Positions 33,763-42,708 of a DNA stretch of 64,000 nt are shown here, piece after piece (the first letter of the stretch is position 1; each line of letters begins with the position of its first letter). Position numbers and translations under genes: made by a program. The stretch is from NCBI RefSeq assembly GCF_016862575.1, contig NZ_BONF01000030.1, positions 62,001 to 126,000 of the forward strand. Direction: 5' to 3'. The notes beneath the pieces are model-generated. The model was not told the origin of the DNA. It did not search any database and saw nothing but the letters and a program-made list of their open reading frames with translations. The DNA comes from Catellatospora bangladeshensis. GTDB taxonomy: Bacteria; Actinomycetota; Actinomycetes; Mycobacteriales; Micromonosporaceae.

Positions 33763-35664
33763 GTGTCAAACGAGGACAACCCTCGCTGGTCGAAGGGCCG
33801 CCGCGTCGCCGGCGCGCTCACCGGCCTGGTGCTGGGCGGGGCGGCCTTCCTGCTGCCCACGGGTGTCGCCAGCGCGGCGCCCGACGGCCTGCCGCCGCTG
33901 CCGGCCAACGCCAAGGACATCGCCCTCGAGCACAGCAGGATTCCGTCCGGGGCGCAGAAGGCCACCAAGCCGATGCCCGTGGCCGGAACGTACGGAGCGG
34001 CTTTCAGCGGCCGTGCCACGGTCAAGACCGGTGACTCGCGCATCATCGGCGGCGAGCTGGCGAACCCGGCCGACCACCCTGGCGTGGTCGCGGTCCGGTC
34101 CTACTTCGTCGCGTGGGACGAGGACGGCAACGCCGGGTGGTACTACAGCACCTGCACCGGCACCGTGCTCAGCTCCACCAAGGTGCTGACCGCCGCGCAC
34201 TGCAACGTGGACCTGCCTTTCGGCACCACGTTCGTCATCGCCGGTGTCGCCGACGCCCGTGAGGGCGTCGACTGGAGCGCGGGCCAGGTGGCCCGGGTCG
34301 GCAGCACCTGGACCGACCAGCGCTACAACTACAAGGCGCAGTACGACGCGTGGGTGGCGCACACGACGCCCCCGCCGCCGCTGCACGACGTGTCCGTGCT
34401 GACGCTGAAGGACGCGCTGAACAGCAAGTACACGCCGGTCACGCTGGCCGACCAGGGTGCGGCGGCTCCGGCCGACGGCACCGCGGCGACCATCGTCGGC
34501 TACGGCACGACCGACCCCGACGGTGACACCCCGGCCGGCATCCTCTACGCCGCCGAGGTCCCGGTCCAGCAGAACTCGGACTGCACCGCCACCTACGGGT
34601 CGATCTTCAACACGACCGCGATGATGTGCGCGGGCTCGCCGAACTCGTCGACCCCGGAGAACGGCGTCGACACCTGCCACGGTGACTCGGGTGGCCCGAT
34701 CTTCGTGGACGGCAAGCAGATCGGCGTCACGTCGTGGGGCTACGACCCGTGCGCCAGCACCTACGGCGTCTACGCCCGGGTGAGCAGCTACTCCGACGAC
34801 ATCAAGGCTGACGTCACGCGCAACGGCCTGGTGAACCTCGACTGGACCGGCGACGGCCACAGCGACTTCCTGGTCCGCTGCAAGACGACCGGCTGGGCCT
34901 GCGCGGCCTCCGGCCGGGTGGTCATGGTCAGCGGGTCGGGCCTGGGCACGGACGGGTTCGGCGGCATCAGCGGTTACGACTTCGGCTCGTTCGGTGGCGG
35001 CTGGAACATCTACACCAAGCTCATGCGGGTGACCAGCTGGAACAACGACAAGAAGCCGTCGATCATCGCGCGGGACGCCAACGGCGGCCTGTGGCAGTAC
35101 AAGATCGACGAGGATGCGACGGACAGCAACAACGCGCCGTTCTACCCGCGCATCAAGATCGGTTCCGGCTGGAACATGTTCAACGACATCATGGTCACCA
35201 ACAACTGGATGGGCGACGGCATGCCCAACCTGATGGGCCGCAAGCCCAACGGTGAGCTGTGGATCTACACCAGTGACGGCGCGGGCGGCTGGAAGAATCC
35301 TTCCGGCACCCGGATCGGCACCGGCTGGGGCATGTTCAACACCATCCTCACCCCCGGCTCGTGGCAGGGCGACGGCTTCCAGACCCTGCTGGGCCGCAAG
35401 CCCGACGGCCGGCTGTACATGTACAACAGCAACGGCTCCGGCGGCTGGCAGAACCCGTCCGGCACCCAGATCGGCTCGGGCTGGCAGATGTTCACCACCT
35501 TCATGTCGCCCGGCGACTGGAACGGTGACGACATGATCGACCTGATGGGCGTGAAGGCGGACGGCACTGTCCGGCTCTACACGACCAACGGCAAGGCCGG
35601 CTGGATCGACGGTGCGGGCAAGGTCATCGACACCGACTGGCAGATCTTCGACCGGGTCTTCTGA
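33763..35664 (+). CDS. secreted trypsin-like serine protease with C-terminal repeat domain
   Basis: 633 aa, GTG start with GGGAGAA upstream. The signal peptide ends near ASAA (residue about 37), a propeptide of about 55 residues follows, and mature trypsin starts near IIGGELANPADHPGV. The triad is seen: His in LTAAHC, Asp in LHDVSVLTLKD and Ser in DTCHGDSGGP. After residue 350 come about five repeats of the FG-GAP/VCBS-like type (GDGxxxLxGRKPxGELWxYxxxGxGGWxxPxGTxIGxGWxMF), which probably form a beta-propeller for binding carbohydrate or surfaces. Ends at a strong terminator. Confidence 0.93.
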   Translation: MSNEDNPRWSKGRRVAGALTGLVLGGAAFLLPTGVASAAPDGLPPLPANAKDIALEHSRIPSGAQKATKPMPVAGTYGAAFSGRATVKTGDSRIIGGELANPADHPGVVAVRSYFVAWDEDGNAGWYYSTCTGTVLSSTKVLTAAHCNVDLPFGTTFVIAGVADAREGVDWSAGQVARVGSTWTDQRYNYKAQYDAWVAHTTPPPPLHDVSVLTLKDALNSKYTPVTLADQGAAAPADGTAATIVGYGTTDPDGDTPAGILYAAEVPVQQNSDCTATYGSIFNTTAMMCAGSPNSSTPENGVDTCHGDSGGPIFVDGKQIGVTSWGYDPCASTYGVYARVSSYSDDIKADVTRNGLVNLDWTGDGHSDFLVRCKTTGWACAASGRVVMVSGSGLGTDGFGGISGYDFGSFGGGWNIYTKLMRVTSWNNDKKPSIIARDANGGLWQYKIDEDATDSNNAPFYPRIKIGSGWNMFNDIMVTNNWMGDGMPNLMGRKPNGELWIYTSDGAGGWKNPSGTRIGTGWGMFNTILTPGSWQGDGFQTLLGRKPDGRLYMYNSNGSGGWQNPSGTQIGSGWQMFTTFMSPGDWNGDDMIDLMGVKADGTVRLYTTNGKAGWIDGAGKVIDTDWQIFDRVF

Positions 35665-35695
35665 TCCGGCGGTTCCGCTGAGGTAGTGCACTGAG

Positions 35696-35725
35696 AAAGG
35701 CCCCGCGGGTGACCGCGGGGCCTTT
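35696..35725. terminator. bidirectional terminator
   Basis: AAAGGCCCCGCGG and CCGCGGGGCCTTT pair with a 4-nt loop. The A-run on one side and T-run on the other let it serve the protease gene (plus) and the halogenase-like operon (minus). Confidence 0.9.
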
Positions 35726-35738
35726 CCGTATCTCCTGT

Positions 35739-37415
35739 TCAGCTGCGCTCGGCCGCCGCGGTGACCCGTTCGGCCGCCGGAGCCACCGCCGGTGGGCGCC
35801 GCCGGCCCGTCACGTTCTCCCGGCGCAGCAGGCGCTGGAAGTCCTTCGGGGCGACGGTCATGACCCACAGCAGCATCGCGATGCGGCGGGTCGAGGTGAA
35901 CTTGTAGTAGCGCGCCGACGGTGCGGCGAACCGGTAGAGCGGCGGCACGAACCGGGAACGGGCGAGCCGCCGGAAGATCGCCTGCGCCGCTCCGGCCGGA
36001 GTGCGCACGCCGCGCCGCACGTCCTCGTACTGCGCGAAGAACCAGGCCAGCAACGGCACCAGCCCCTCCGGCGTACGGAACCACAGCGCCCCGTCGCCGA
36101 ACCGCTCGACGGGCGCCCAGGACCCCTCGGTCTCCGCGTCGGCGCAGGCGCGCTTCAGCGAGAGGTGCGCGAGGATCTGCCACAGCAGCCAGACCCGGCT
36201 GAACGCGTTGAACGACGCGAAGTCCGCGCCGGCGATCCGCGCCGACGCGAGCATCCGGTCGTTGTACGCGAGCAGCTTGTGCTGGAACCGGGCCACCCCC
36301 GCCAGCGCGTCGTCGGCCGGTTCGGCGCCGTCGAGCACTCGCAGCAGGGCCGCGGCCGTGGCGTGCACGACCTCGGCCGCCACCGAGATGTCCGAGGACA
36401 GGAAGTCCTCGACCACCCCGACGGCCCGGTCCACGGCGATCCACCGCGGGCCGTACGTGGCGTGCAGCGGCCGCCGCGAGGTGTTGGCCGCGGTCCACGG
36501 CCGGCTGGCCACCGCCCGCCGGAACTGCGCGGCCATGGTGGGGTAGCGGGCGACGACCGTCCGGAACAGCTCCTCCGGGTCGTTCGGCAGCACCGCCGCG
36601 CTGTCCCGGTCCACGCTGAGCGTCACCGCGCACACCGGGTTGATGCCCTCCGGGTGGTTGGCGAATGTGACCACCTGGACCCAGCCACCCGGGAACAGGT
36701 GGTGCACCGTGCCCGCCGACCACGGCGTGGCCTGCCGGTACGAGTTCAGCCGGGCCACCTCGCCCAGGTCCTCCACGCCGGTCATGTACGTGGTGAGCAC
36801 GCGTGAGCGCAGCGCCAGCTCCGTGTCGTCGCCCGCGTCGCCGGTCAGCGCGGTGCCGGAGGCGTCGACGAGGTAGCGGACGCTGACCTGGGTGCCGTTG
36901 GACAGGGTCAGCCGCACCCGGTCCAGCGTGGGCTCCGCGGCCGTGACGGTCGCGGCGGTGATGAGGTGGGCGCCGCGGCGGGCCGCGAGGTCGCACGCGT
37001 GCTCGTCCACCACGGGACGGTAGACGTGGCACTCGTTGTGCTCGCCGGGCACGTTGAACTGCACGGTGTGCTTCGGGTCGTGCACCCGGCCCGCCTGGTG
37101 GTGCAGGAAGGACAGGGAGCGCTTGACGCCACTGGCCGCCCGTACCGCGGGGGGCAGGTCGACGAAGTGGGCGAACGCTCCGATCTCGGGCACGTCGAAC
37201 CGCTCGGCCAGCAGCTCCAGCACGGCGGTGGTGTAGGGCACCGTCGTCTCGCCGGGGCGCGTGCCGGGCGTCTGCGGGCCGTCCACCAGCAGCACCCGCG
37301 CACCGTGACGGGCGAGGATGGTGGCCAGCCACCCGCCCGCCAGGTGCCGGCCGACGACGGCTACGTCGTAGTCGCCGTCCTGCCGCTGGTCGAAGGACTC
37401 ATCGAATCGGTCCAT
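35739..37415 (-). CDS. degenerate flavin-dependent halogenase-like protein
   Basis: 558 aa, third and last gene of a three-gene halogenase-like operon. It keeps the superfamily frame: GETTVP near residue 55, a Lys in GVKRSLSFLHHQ near 95, LVDASGTAL near 190 and GTVHHLFPGGW near 235. But the FAD motif reads VVGRHLAGGW instead of GxGxxG, the W-x-W of its sisters reads GWVQVV, and the FIDPLFSRG motif reads VVEDFLSSD. It is probably a non-canonical or inactive paralog, perhaps a partner protein. ATG preceded by GGAGGGAG. Confidence 0.8.
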   Translation of the reverse strand: MDRFDESFDQRQDGDYDVAVVGRHLAGGWLATILARHGARVLLVDGPQTPGTRPGETTVPYTTAVLELLAERFDVPEIGAFAHFVDLPPAVRAASGVKRSLSFLHHQAGRVHDPKHTVQFNVPGEHNECHVYRPVVDEHACDLAARRGAHLITAATVTAAEPTLDRVRLTLSNGTQVSVRYLVDASGTALTGDAGDDTELALRSRVLTTYMTGVEDLGEVARLNSYRQATPWSAGTVHHLFPGGWVQVVTFANHPEGINPVCAVTLSVDRDSAAVLPNDPEELFRTVVARYPTMAAQFRRAVASRPWTAANTSRRPLHATYGPRWIAVDRAVGVVEDFLSSDISVAAEVVHATAAALLRVLDGAEPADDALAGVARFQHKLLAYNDRMLASARIAGADFASFNAFSRVWLLWQILAHLSLKRACADAETEGSWAPVERFGDGALWFRTPEGLVPLLAWFFAQYEDVRRGVRTPAGAAQAIFRRLARSRFVPPLYRFAAPSARYYKFTSTRRIAMLLWVMTVAPKDFQRLLRRENVTGRRRPPAVAPAAERVTAAAERS

Positions 37416-37439
37416 ATCGGGCTCCCTCCATGGCCGCGG

Positions 37440-39107
37440 TCAGAAGATCCTGCGGCCCATGACGAACTCCTTGGCCGCCTCCCGCACGAAGCCGAGCATG
37501 ATCCGGCGCACCTCGGGCGGGGCCTCGGTCGCCGCCCACCACATGGTCTTGGCGAGCTTGAGCGGCGTCGGGTTGATGAACCGCAGGTTGCGGTCGTCCC
37601 AGCCGAAGTGCTTCGGGACGTACTTGGCCTCGCGCAGGTGCTTGTAGAGCTTGTCGGCGGCCTGCGGGCCGCTGATGGTCCCGGCCTCGAAGTCGTCGCA
37701 GTGCTTGACCATGGCGTCGAAGAGCTCGTTGTAGCCCTCGTGGTCCGACCAGTGCAGGCCGGGGTTCTTGACGTCCTCCAGCTCCAGCAGGTCCGCCTCG
37801 TCGCCGGACTTGCGCCACTTGCGGAAGGCCTCGTGGGCGCGGAAGGCGCCGGCGTTGGAGCCCCAGGCCCAGGTGCGGAACACCGCGGTCCACAGGTCGT
37901 AGTGCTCGAACGAGATGTACGCGGCGTTGACCAGCTTGTCGTTGCCGTCGAACAGGGCCTGCTGGCGCCGCTCGACCTCGCGGAAGCGCTCGGCGGAGAA
38001 GTCGCCGTCCTTGATCCCGGCGAGGATGCGCCAGGCCAGCACGTTGATGGTCTCGCAGGTGTTCGACAGGCCGCGGGAGAACAGCGGGTCGATGAACGCC
38101 GCCGCGTGGGCCAGCAGCACCCAGCGGTCGCCGACCGTCTGCCGGGACGAGTACTGCAGGCGGTCGGTGGCCACCCACTCGCGCACCGGCTTGGCGCCCT
38201 CCATCTGCCGCGCGATGTCCGGGAACTTGTTGATGTGGTAGTAGAAGTCCTCCTCGGGGGTCATCCCCTCCTGCCGCGGCCAGCGCCGCTCGTCCAGCGT
38301 CAGGCCGACGCTGCACAGCGGGTTCTTCGAGGACTTGTCGTTGTCGAACGCGATGATCCACAGCCAGCCGCGCTCGAACAGGTGGTGCACCGTGCCCTCG
38401 TACCACGGCACGGGCGGGGTGTCCTTCTTGTCCCGCTCGAACACGGCGTCGGTGTTGGGCATGTCGACGAAGTGGTTCCAGATCGCCCGCGAGTGGTGCT
38501 TGAACCGGCACGGCTCCTCACGCAGGCTGAACTTGTCCGCCAGCGGCGAGCGGTAGCCGCTCGCGTCGACCACGTACCGGCAGCGCACGGTCTCGCCCTG
38601 GTTGGAGGTGACGGTGGCGCCGTCGTCGTCGAAGTCGACGTCCACCACGTGGAAGTTCGTGTTCGCGTCGGCGCCGTACTTGATGGCCGCGTAGTACAGG
38701 TAGGCGTCGGTGTCCTGCCGGTACATGTGCGAGGTCTCGTGCAGCAGCTTCGGGAAGTTGAACATCGTCAGCTGGCCCGGGTCCTGCGGCTTGCCCTCCT
38801 GGTGGTTGAGGAAGCCGAAGTGGTTCTTCACGCCGTGCCAGGGCGAGATGATGTCCTGGCAGCCCGAGAAGGTGGACAGCGCGAGCAGTTCGGGCACGTC
38901 GTACCGGATGGCCATGGTGCGCAGCGAGACCAGCATGTTCGGGATGGTGGACTCGCCGATGGCGAACTTCGGGTGCGCCTTGGTGTCGACGATCATGACC
39001 TTCGCGCCCTGCCGGGCGAGGATCACCGCGAGCATCGACCCGGCGAACCCGGAGCCGAGAATCGCGACGTCATAGACGTTTTCGTGGGACTTTCCCTTGT
39101 CGGACAC
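37440..39107 (-). CDS. flavin-dependent halogenase-like protein, second copy
   Basis: 555 aa. The GTG start at 39107 follows AAAGGAGATCCC and the domain begins YDVAILGSGFAGSMLA (FAD GxGxxG). Other marks are GESTIP near residue 50, Lys in GVKNHFGFLNHQ near 95, VVDASGYRSPL near 170, GWLWIIAFDND near 245 (related to WxWxIP but lacking Pro) and FIDPLFSRGLSN near 342. It resembles proteins annotated tryptophan or carrier-bound-aminoacyl halogenases and would need FADH2 from a flavin reductase, none of which is seen here. Halogenation is inferred from family only. It lies 26 nt after the paralog. Confidence 0.83.
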   Translation of the reverse strand: MSDKGKSHENVYDVAILGSGFAGSMLAVILARQGAKVMIVDTKAHPKFAIGESTIPNMLVSLRTMAIRYDVPELLALSTFSGCQDIISPWHGVKNHFGFLNHQEGKPQDPGQLTMFNFPKLLHETSHMYRQDTDAYLYYAAIKYGADANTNFHVVDVDFDDDGATVTSNQGETVRCRYVVDASGYRSPLADKFSLREEPCRFKHHSRAIWNHFVDMPNTDAVFERDKKDTPPVPWYEGTVHHLFERGWLWIIAFDNDKSSKNPLCSVGLTLDERRWPRQEGMTPEEDFYYHINKFPDIARQMEGAKPVREWVATDRLQYSSRQTVGDRWVLLAHAAAFIDPLFSRGLSNTCETINVLAWRILAGIKDGDFSAERFREVERRQQALFDGNDKLVNAAYISFEHYDLWTAVFRTWAWGSNAGAFRAHEAFRKWRKSGDEADLLELEDVKNPGLHWSDHEGYNELFDAMVKHCDDFEAGTISGPQAADKLYKHLREAKYVPKHFGWDDRNLRFINPTPLKLAKTMWWAATEAPPEVRRIMLGFVREAAKEFVMGRRIF

Positions 39108-39133
39108 GGGATCTCCTTTCGGTGAGGGGTGGG

Positions 39134-40861
39134 TCACTTCGGCGTCGGGACCCGGAAGCGCTTGCCGAAGACCGTCGGGGCCAGCGCGTGCTTGAGCTCC
39201 TCGCCGAACTCGAACTCGCCCTTGTCGAACCGCTTCTTCATGAACAGGGTCAGGCCCTCGTAGGTGAGCTGCCCGATGTCGGCCGGGGCCTTCTTCTTGG
39301 CCCAGCGCAGCGTCTTGAGCACGCCGAAGAGCGACGCGTCGGTCCACTGGTTGTCCGGGTCCTCCAGGCCGAACGCGGGCGGCACGAAGTCCGCCGTCCG
39401 CAGCCGGCGCAGCAGCTCGTCCGCGGCGTCCTCGGCGCCGATGTCGCCGCGCTGGGCCGACTGCATGACCTCGTTGACGTCGCGCAGCAGCTGCAGGGCG
39501 TTCTCGTAGGGCTGGCCCTTGGCCACGACCTTGCCGCGCCACCAGGGGCTCTCCAGCGGCTTGAGCACCGACTCGTCGCGGGAGTCGACGAACTTGGCGT
39601 ACGCCCGGTTGATCTCGAAGGTGGCGATGATCTGGCCGAGTGACCAGATGCGGAACCACGCGTCCCAGAGCTTGAAGTTGCCGAAGGAGATGTACGCGTT
39701 CGCGCACAGGTCGTCGTTGAAGTCGAGCAGACCCTGCTCCAGGTCCTGCATGTGCTGGAAGCGCTCGGTCGACCAGTCGCCGTCCTTGATCGCGGACAGG
39801 ATCCGGTGGACCAGCGCGTTCATCGTCTCCATGGTGTTGGACAGGCCCCGCGAGAACAGCGGGTCGATGAAGCCGGCCGCGTGCGAGGTCAGGCACCACC
39901 GGTAGCCCACGGTCTGCCGCGAGGAGTACTGCAGCCGGTCGGTGCGGGTCCAGTCGCGGACCGCCTTGGCGTTGGCGAACTGCGGCGCGATGTCCGGGTA
40001 CTGCGCGATGAAGCGGCGGAACTCCTCCTCCGGGGTGCAGTCCGGCTTCGGGTGCTGCCGCGGGTCCAGCTGCAGGCCCACGCTGTACAGCGGGTTCGTC
40101 GCGCGGTGGTGGTTGTCGAAGGCGATGCCCCACATCCAGCCGCCGGGGAAGATGTGGTGCAGGGTGCCCTCGTGCCACGGGCTCGGGTGGTGGTAGCGGC
40201 TCTTGGGCGCCAGCTCGTCGTACGGCTTCACGCCGACCATGTGCGTGAACAGGGTGCGGCTGTGGTGGCGGAACCGGGTCGGGTCCTCGCGCAGGCCGAA
40301 CTTCTCGGCGAGCAGCGAGCGGTAGCCGGAGGCGTCGACCACGTACTGCGCGCGCACCTGCTTGCCGGTGTGGAACGTGGCGGTGACGCCGTCCTCGTCG
40401 AAGTCGAAGTCGGTCACCCGCGTCTGCTGCACGACCTTGGTGCCGTACTTCACGGCGACCAGGACCATCCAGTTGTCGACGTCCTGCCGGAAGAAGTGGT
40501 TCTCCGTGTGCGTGATCTTCGGGATGGGGAACATGTGGGTCTCGCGCGGGACCTGTCGCTCACCCGGCCGGTGGTAGACGAAGCCGAAGTTGCGCTTGAC
40601 CCCGACCTGGGTGGTGACCTTCGAGTAGGCGCCCTCGAAGGTGGCCAGGTACTTGATCTCCGGCACGTTGTAGCGCTCGGCGACGAGGCGCATCATCATC
40701 GACGTCGCCGGGATGGTGGACTCGCCGATCGACATGCGCGGGTGCGAGCCGGCGTCGACCAGCAGCACCCGTGCGCCGTTGCGGGACAGGCAGGCCGACG
40801 TCATCGATCCGGCCAGACCCGAGCCGACGACGATCACGTCGTATTCGTCCTTCGGATCCAT
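39134..40861 (-). CDS. flavin-dependent halogenase-like protein, first copy
   Basis: 575 aa, first gene of the operon. VIVVGSGLAGSMTSACL (FAD), GESTIP near 45, GVKRNFGFVYHRPGE with the candidate catalytic Lys near 87, VVDASGYRSLL near 168, GWMWGIAFDNH near 237 and AAGFIDPLFSRGLSN near 330 all match its sister at 37440. The usual GDAAGF reads SHAAGF here and AHAAAF in the sister, a sub-family trait. ATG at 40861 with AAAGGACC upstream; a longer reading upstream lacks domain content. Divergent from the adenylation gene, so co-regulated with the main operon. Confidence 0.83.
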   Translation of the reverse strand: MDPKDEYDVIVVGSGLAGSMTSACLSRNGARVLLVDAGSHPRMSIGESTIPATSMMMRLVAERYNVPEIKYLATFEGAYSKVTTQVGVKRNFGFVYHRPGERQVPRETHMFPIPKITHTENHFFRQDVDNWMVLVAVKYGTKVVQQTRVTDFDFDEDGVTATFHTGKQVRAQYVVDASGYRSLLAEKFGLREDPTRFRHHSRTLFTHMVGVKPYDELAPKSRYHHPSPWHEGTLHHIFPGGWMWGIAFDNHHRATNPLYSVGLQLDPRQHPKPDCTPEEEFRRFIAQYPDIAPQFANAKAVRDWTRTDRLQYSSRQTVGYRWCLTSHAAGFIDPLFSRGLSNTMETMNALVHRILSAIKDGDWSTERFQHMQDLEQGLLDFNDDLCANAYISFGNFKLWDAWFRIWSLGQIIATFEINRAYAKFVDSRDESVLKPLESPWWRGKVVAKGQPYENALQLLRDVNEVMQSAQRGDIGAEDAADELLRRLRTADFVPPAFGLEDPDNQWTDASLFGVLKTLRWAKKKAPADIGQLTYEGLTLFMKKRFDKGEFEFGEELKHALAPTVFGKRFRVPTPK

Positions 40862-40960
40862 CTTGGTCCTTTCGGGTGCGTCGCGTAGGGGTGGAGGAAG
40901 CCGAGGCGTCGGCCGGTCGCCCCCCATTTCGAGTTTTCGACATGTGTTGACTTCCTTCTT

Positions 40961-41036
40961 TGATGACTTTCCCTCTCCGTCCACAAGATGTCAATGCCTG
41001 ATGACTTGACGCGACACAGGGTCGTGGCTTTAACTG
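40961..41036. promoter_or_regulatory. divergent promoter region of the halogenase and NRPS/PKS operons
   Basis: The 260-bp gap is the most AT-rich stretch around. A minus-strand TTGACA (40989-40994) and a plus-strand TTGACG (41006-41011) lie back to back 11 bp apart. TAACTG (41031-41036) is a possible plus -10 (19-nt spacing). The direct repeat TGATGACTT occurs at 40961-40969 and 40999-41007, and CGAC/GTCG arms flank the plus spacer. It looks like one shared control region; the regulator is unknown. Confidence 0.5.
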
Positions 41037-41121
41037 CATCAGCCAAGGATTTCAACAAGCGAGGAACTCGTCCGACGATGAATCAGCGTCCGCGCTGGTC
41101 ACGAACCTGCTGGAGGATGTG

Positions 41122-42708
41122 ATGCTGGTACAACGCAACAAGGGCCGGGCTGCCCGCGGGCACCAGCCGCCACCCGCGGTCCCCGATCTCATCGAGACGT
41201 TCCAGCGGGTCGCGGCCCGTTACCCGGACCGGGTGGCGATCGCCTCACCGGATGGGGAACTGTCCTACGCCGAGCTGAGCCGTCGCGCCAACGCGGTCGC
41301 CGAACTGCTCGGCCCGTACCCGGGCGTGGTCTGCGTGCTGGCCACGCACGCGCCGGCCACCATGGTCGGCCTGCTGGGGACGCTGCTCGCCGGGGGCACC
41401 TACTGCCCGCTCGACCCGGGCTTCCCGGTCGCACGCCAGCTGGAGATGCTCGCCGCCGCACGGTCGAGCGCCGTGCTGGTCACCGCGGACGGGCAGCTCG
41501 CGCCGCCGGTGCCGCCGGGCGTCGAGGTGCTCGACATCCGGCACGAGCCGTCGGCCGCGGAGCCGCCGCGCCTGCCGGACGGCCCCGAGGAGCCCGCCTA
41601 CCTGCTGTTCACCTCCGGCTCCACCGGGATGCCGAAGCCGGTGACCACGCCGCGCGCCGCGATCACCGCCACGGTGACGTCGCTGCGCAACCTCTTCGAC
41701 CTCTCCCCGGAGGACCGGGTGCTCCAGTTCGCCTCGCTGAACTGGGACACCGCCTTCGAGGAGATCCTGCCCGCGCTGACCACCGGCGCCACGCTGGTGT
41801 TCGACCCCGACGCGCACTCCGGCTCCTTCCACCGCTTCCTGCGGATGCTGGAGCGGCAGCGGATCAGCGTCGTCGACCTGCCCACGGCGTACTGGCACGA
41901 GCTGGTCCTGCACCTGTCCGAGGACGAGGCGGCGCTGCCGGCGTCGGTGCGCACCGTGATCATCGGGGGCGAGGCGGTGAGCCCGGCCCGGCTGGCCGAC
42001 TGGAAGGGCCTGCGCACCGGGCACATCCGCCTGGTCAACACCTACGGCTGCACCGAGACCACGCTGATCACGCACGCCATCGACCTGCACGGGCCGCTCG
42101 CCGCGCCCGCCGACCCGCAGGACCCGGCCGTGCCCATCGGCCACCGGCTCCCGCACGTCGTCGAGCACGTCACCGACGAGGGCGAGCTGCTCATCGGCGG
42201 GCCCGCCATCGCCACCGGCTACCGGGGCATGGCGGACGCGACGCTGGTGAAGTTCGTCCGGCTCGACCTCGGCCCGGCCTCCGGCCGCTTCTTCCGCACC
42301 GGCGACCGGGTCCGCGCCCGCGACGACGGCGCGCTGATCCACGCCGGGCGCCTGGACGACGAGGTCAAGGTGCGCGGCATCCGGGTCAACCCGACCGAGG
42401 TCGAGGCGCAGCTGACCAGGTGCCCCGGCGTCGCCGCCGCGGCCGTGCTGGGCGTGACCACGCTCGGCCGGACCACCCTGGTCGCCTACATCGTCCCGCG
42501 TACGGAGACCGCAGACAGCGCGGAGTTCGTCGCGGGGGTGCGCGCCGACCTGGCCGCGCGGGTGCCCGGACACCTGGTGCCGGGCCGCATCATCGCCGTC
42601 CCCGAGCTCGTCCACACGGCCAGCGGCAAGGTCGACCGCCGCAGCTCGCACAGCCGCTACACGACCGCACTCGCCAGCACGACCGCGACCGACCTCGGAG
42701 GTCACTGA
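41122..42708 (+). CDS. stand-alone NRPS-type adenylation enzyme
   Basis: 528 aa; activates an amino acid as adenylate and loads the PCP encoded next. Core motifs: LLFTSGSTGMPKPV (A3), NTYGCTETTL (A5), ATGYRG (A6), FFRTGDRVR (A7), GRLDDEVKVRGIRVNPTEVE (A8) and SGKVDRR (A10, catalytic Lys). By-eye pocket residues (GrsA 235/236/239/278/299/301/322/330/331) read D,T,E,D,I,G,T,L,I. Two acidic residues suggest a basic side chain such as Lys or Orn, not Pro. Start at 41122 has GGAGG 5 nt upstream. Confidence 0.9.
   Translation: MLVQRNKGRAARGHQPPPAVPDLIETFQRVAARYPDRVAIASPDGELSYAELSRRANAVAELLGPYPGVVCVLATHAPATMVGLLGTLLAGGTYCPLDPGFPVARQLEMLAAARSSAVLVTADGQLAPPVPPGVEVLDIRHEPSAAEPPRLPDGPEEPAYLLFTSGSTGMPKPVTTPRAAITATVTSLRNLFDLSPEDRVLQFASLNWDTAFEEILPALTTGATLVFDPDAHSGSFHRFLRMLERQRISVVDLPTAYWHELVLHLSEDEAALPASVRTVIIGGEAVSPARLADWKGLRTGHIRLVNTYGCTETTLITHAIDLHGPLAAPADPQDPAVPIGHRLPHVVEHVTDEGELLIGGPAIATGYRGMADATLVKFVRLDLGPASGRFFRTGDRVRARDDGALIHAGRLDDEVKVRGIRVNPTEVEAQLTRCPGVAAAAVLGVTTLGRTTLVAYIVPRTETADSAEFVAGVRADLAARVPGHLVPGRIIAVPELVHTASGKVDRRSSHSRYTTALASTTATDLGGH

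Noticed and set aside
33766-37332. A very long minus-strand frame spanning the serine protease and halogenase-like gene
   Set aside because: Crosses a strong terminator and two real genes, with low-complexity composition, so it is not a gene.
39108-40178. In-frame N-terminal extension of the second halogenase-like gene to 912 aa
   Set aside because: It would run through the first halogenase-like gene in another frame; the GTG at 39107 has AAAGGAG and starts the FAD domain.
35739-40861. Reading the three genes as geranylgeranyl-reductase-like enzymes
   Set aside because: GESTIP plus the conserved Lys region and FIDPLFSRG in two copies fit halogenase-like flavoproteins better, though halogenation itself is unproven.
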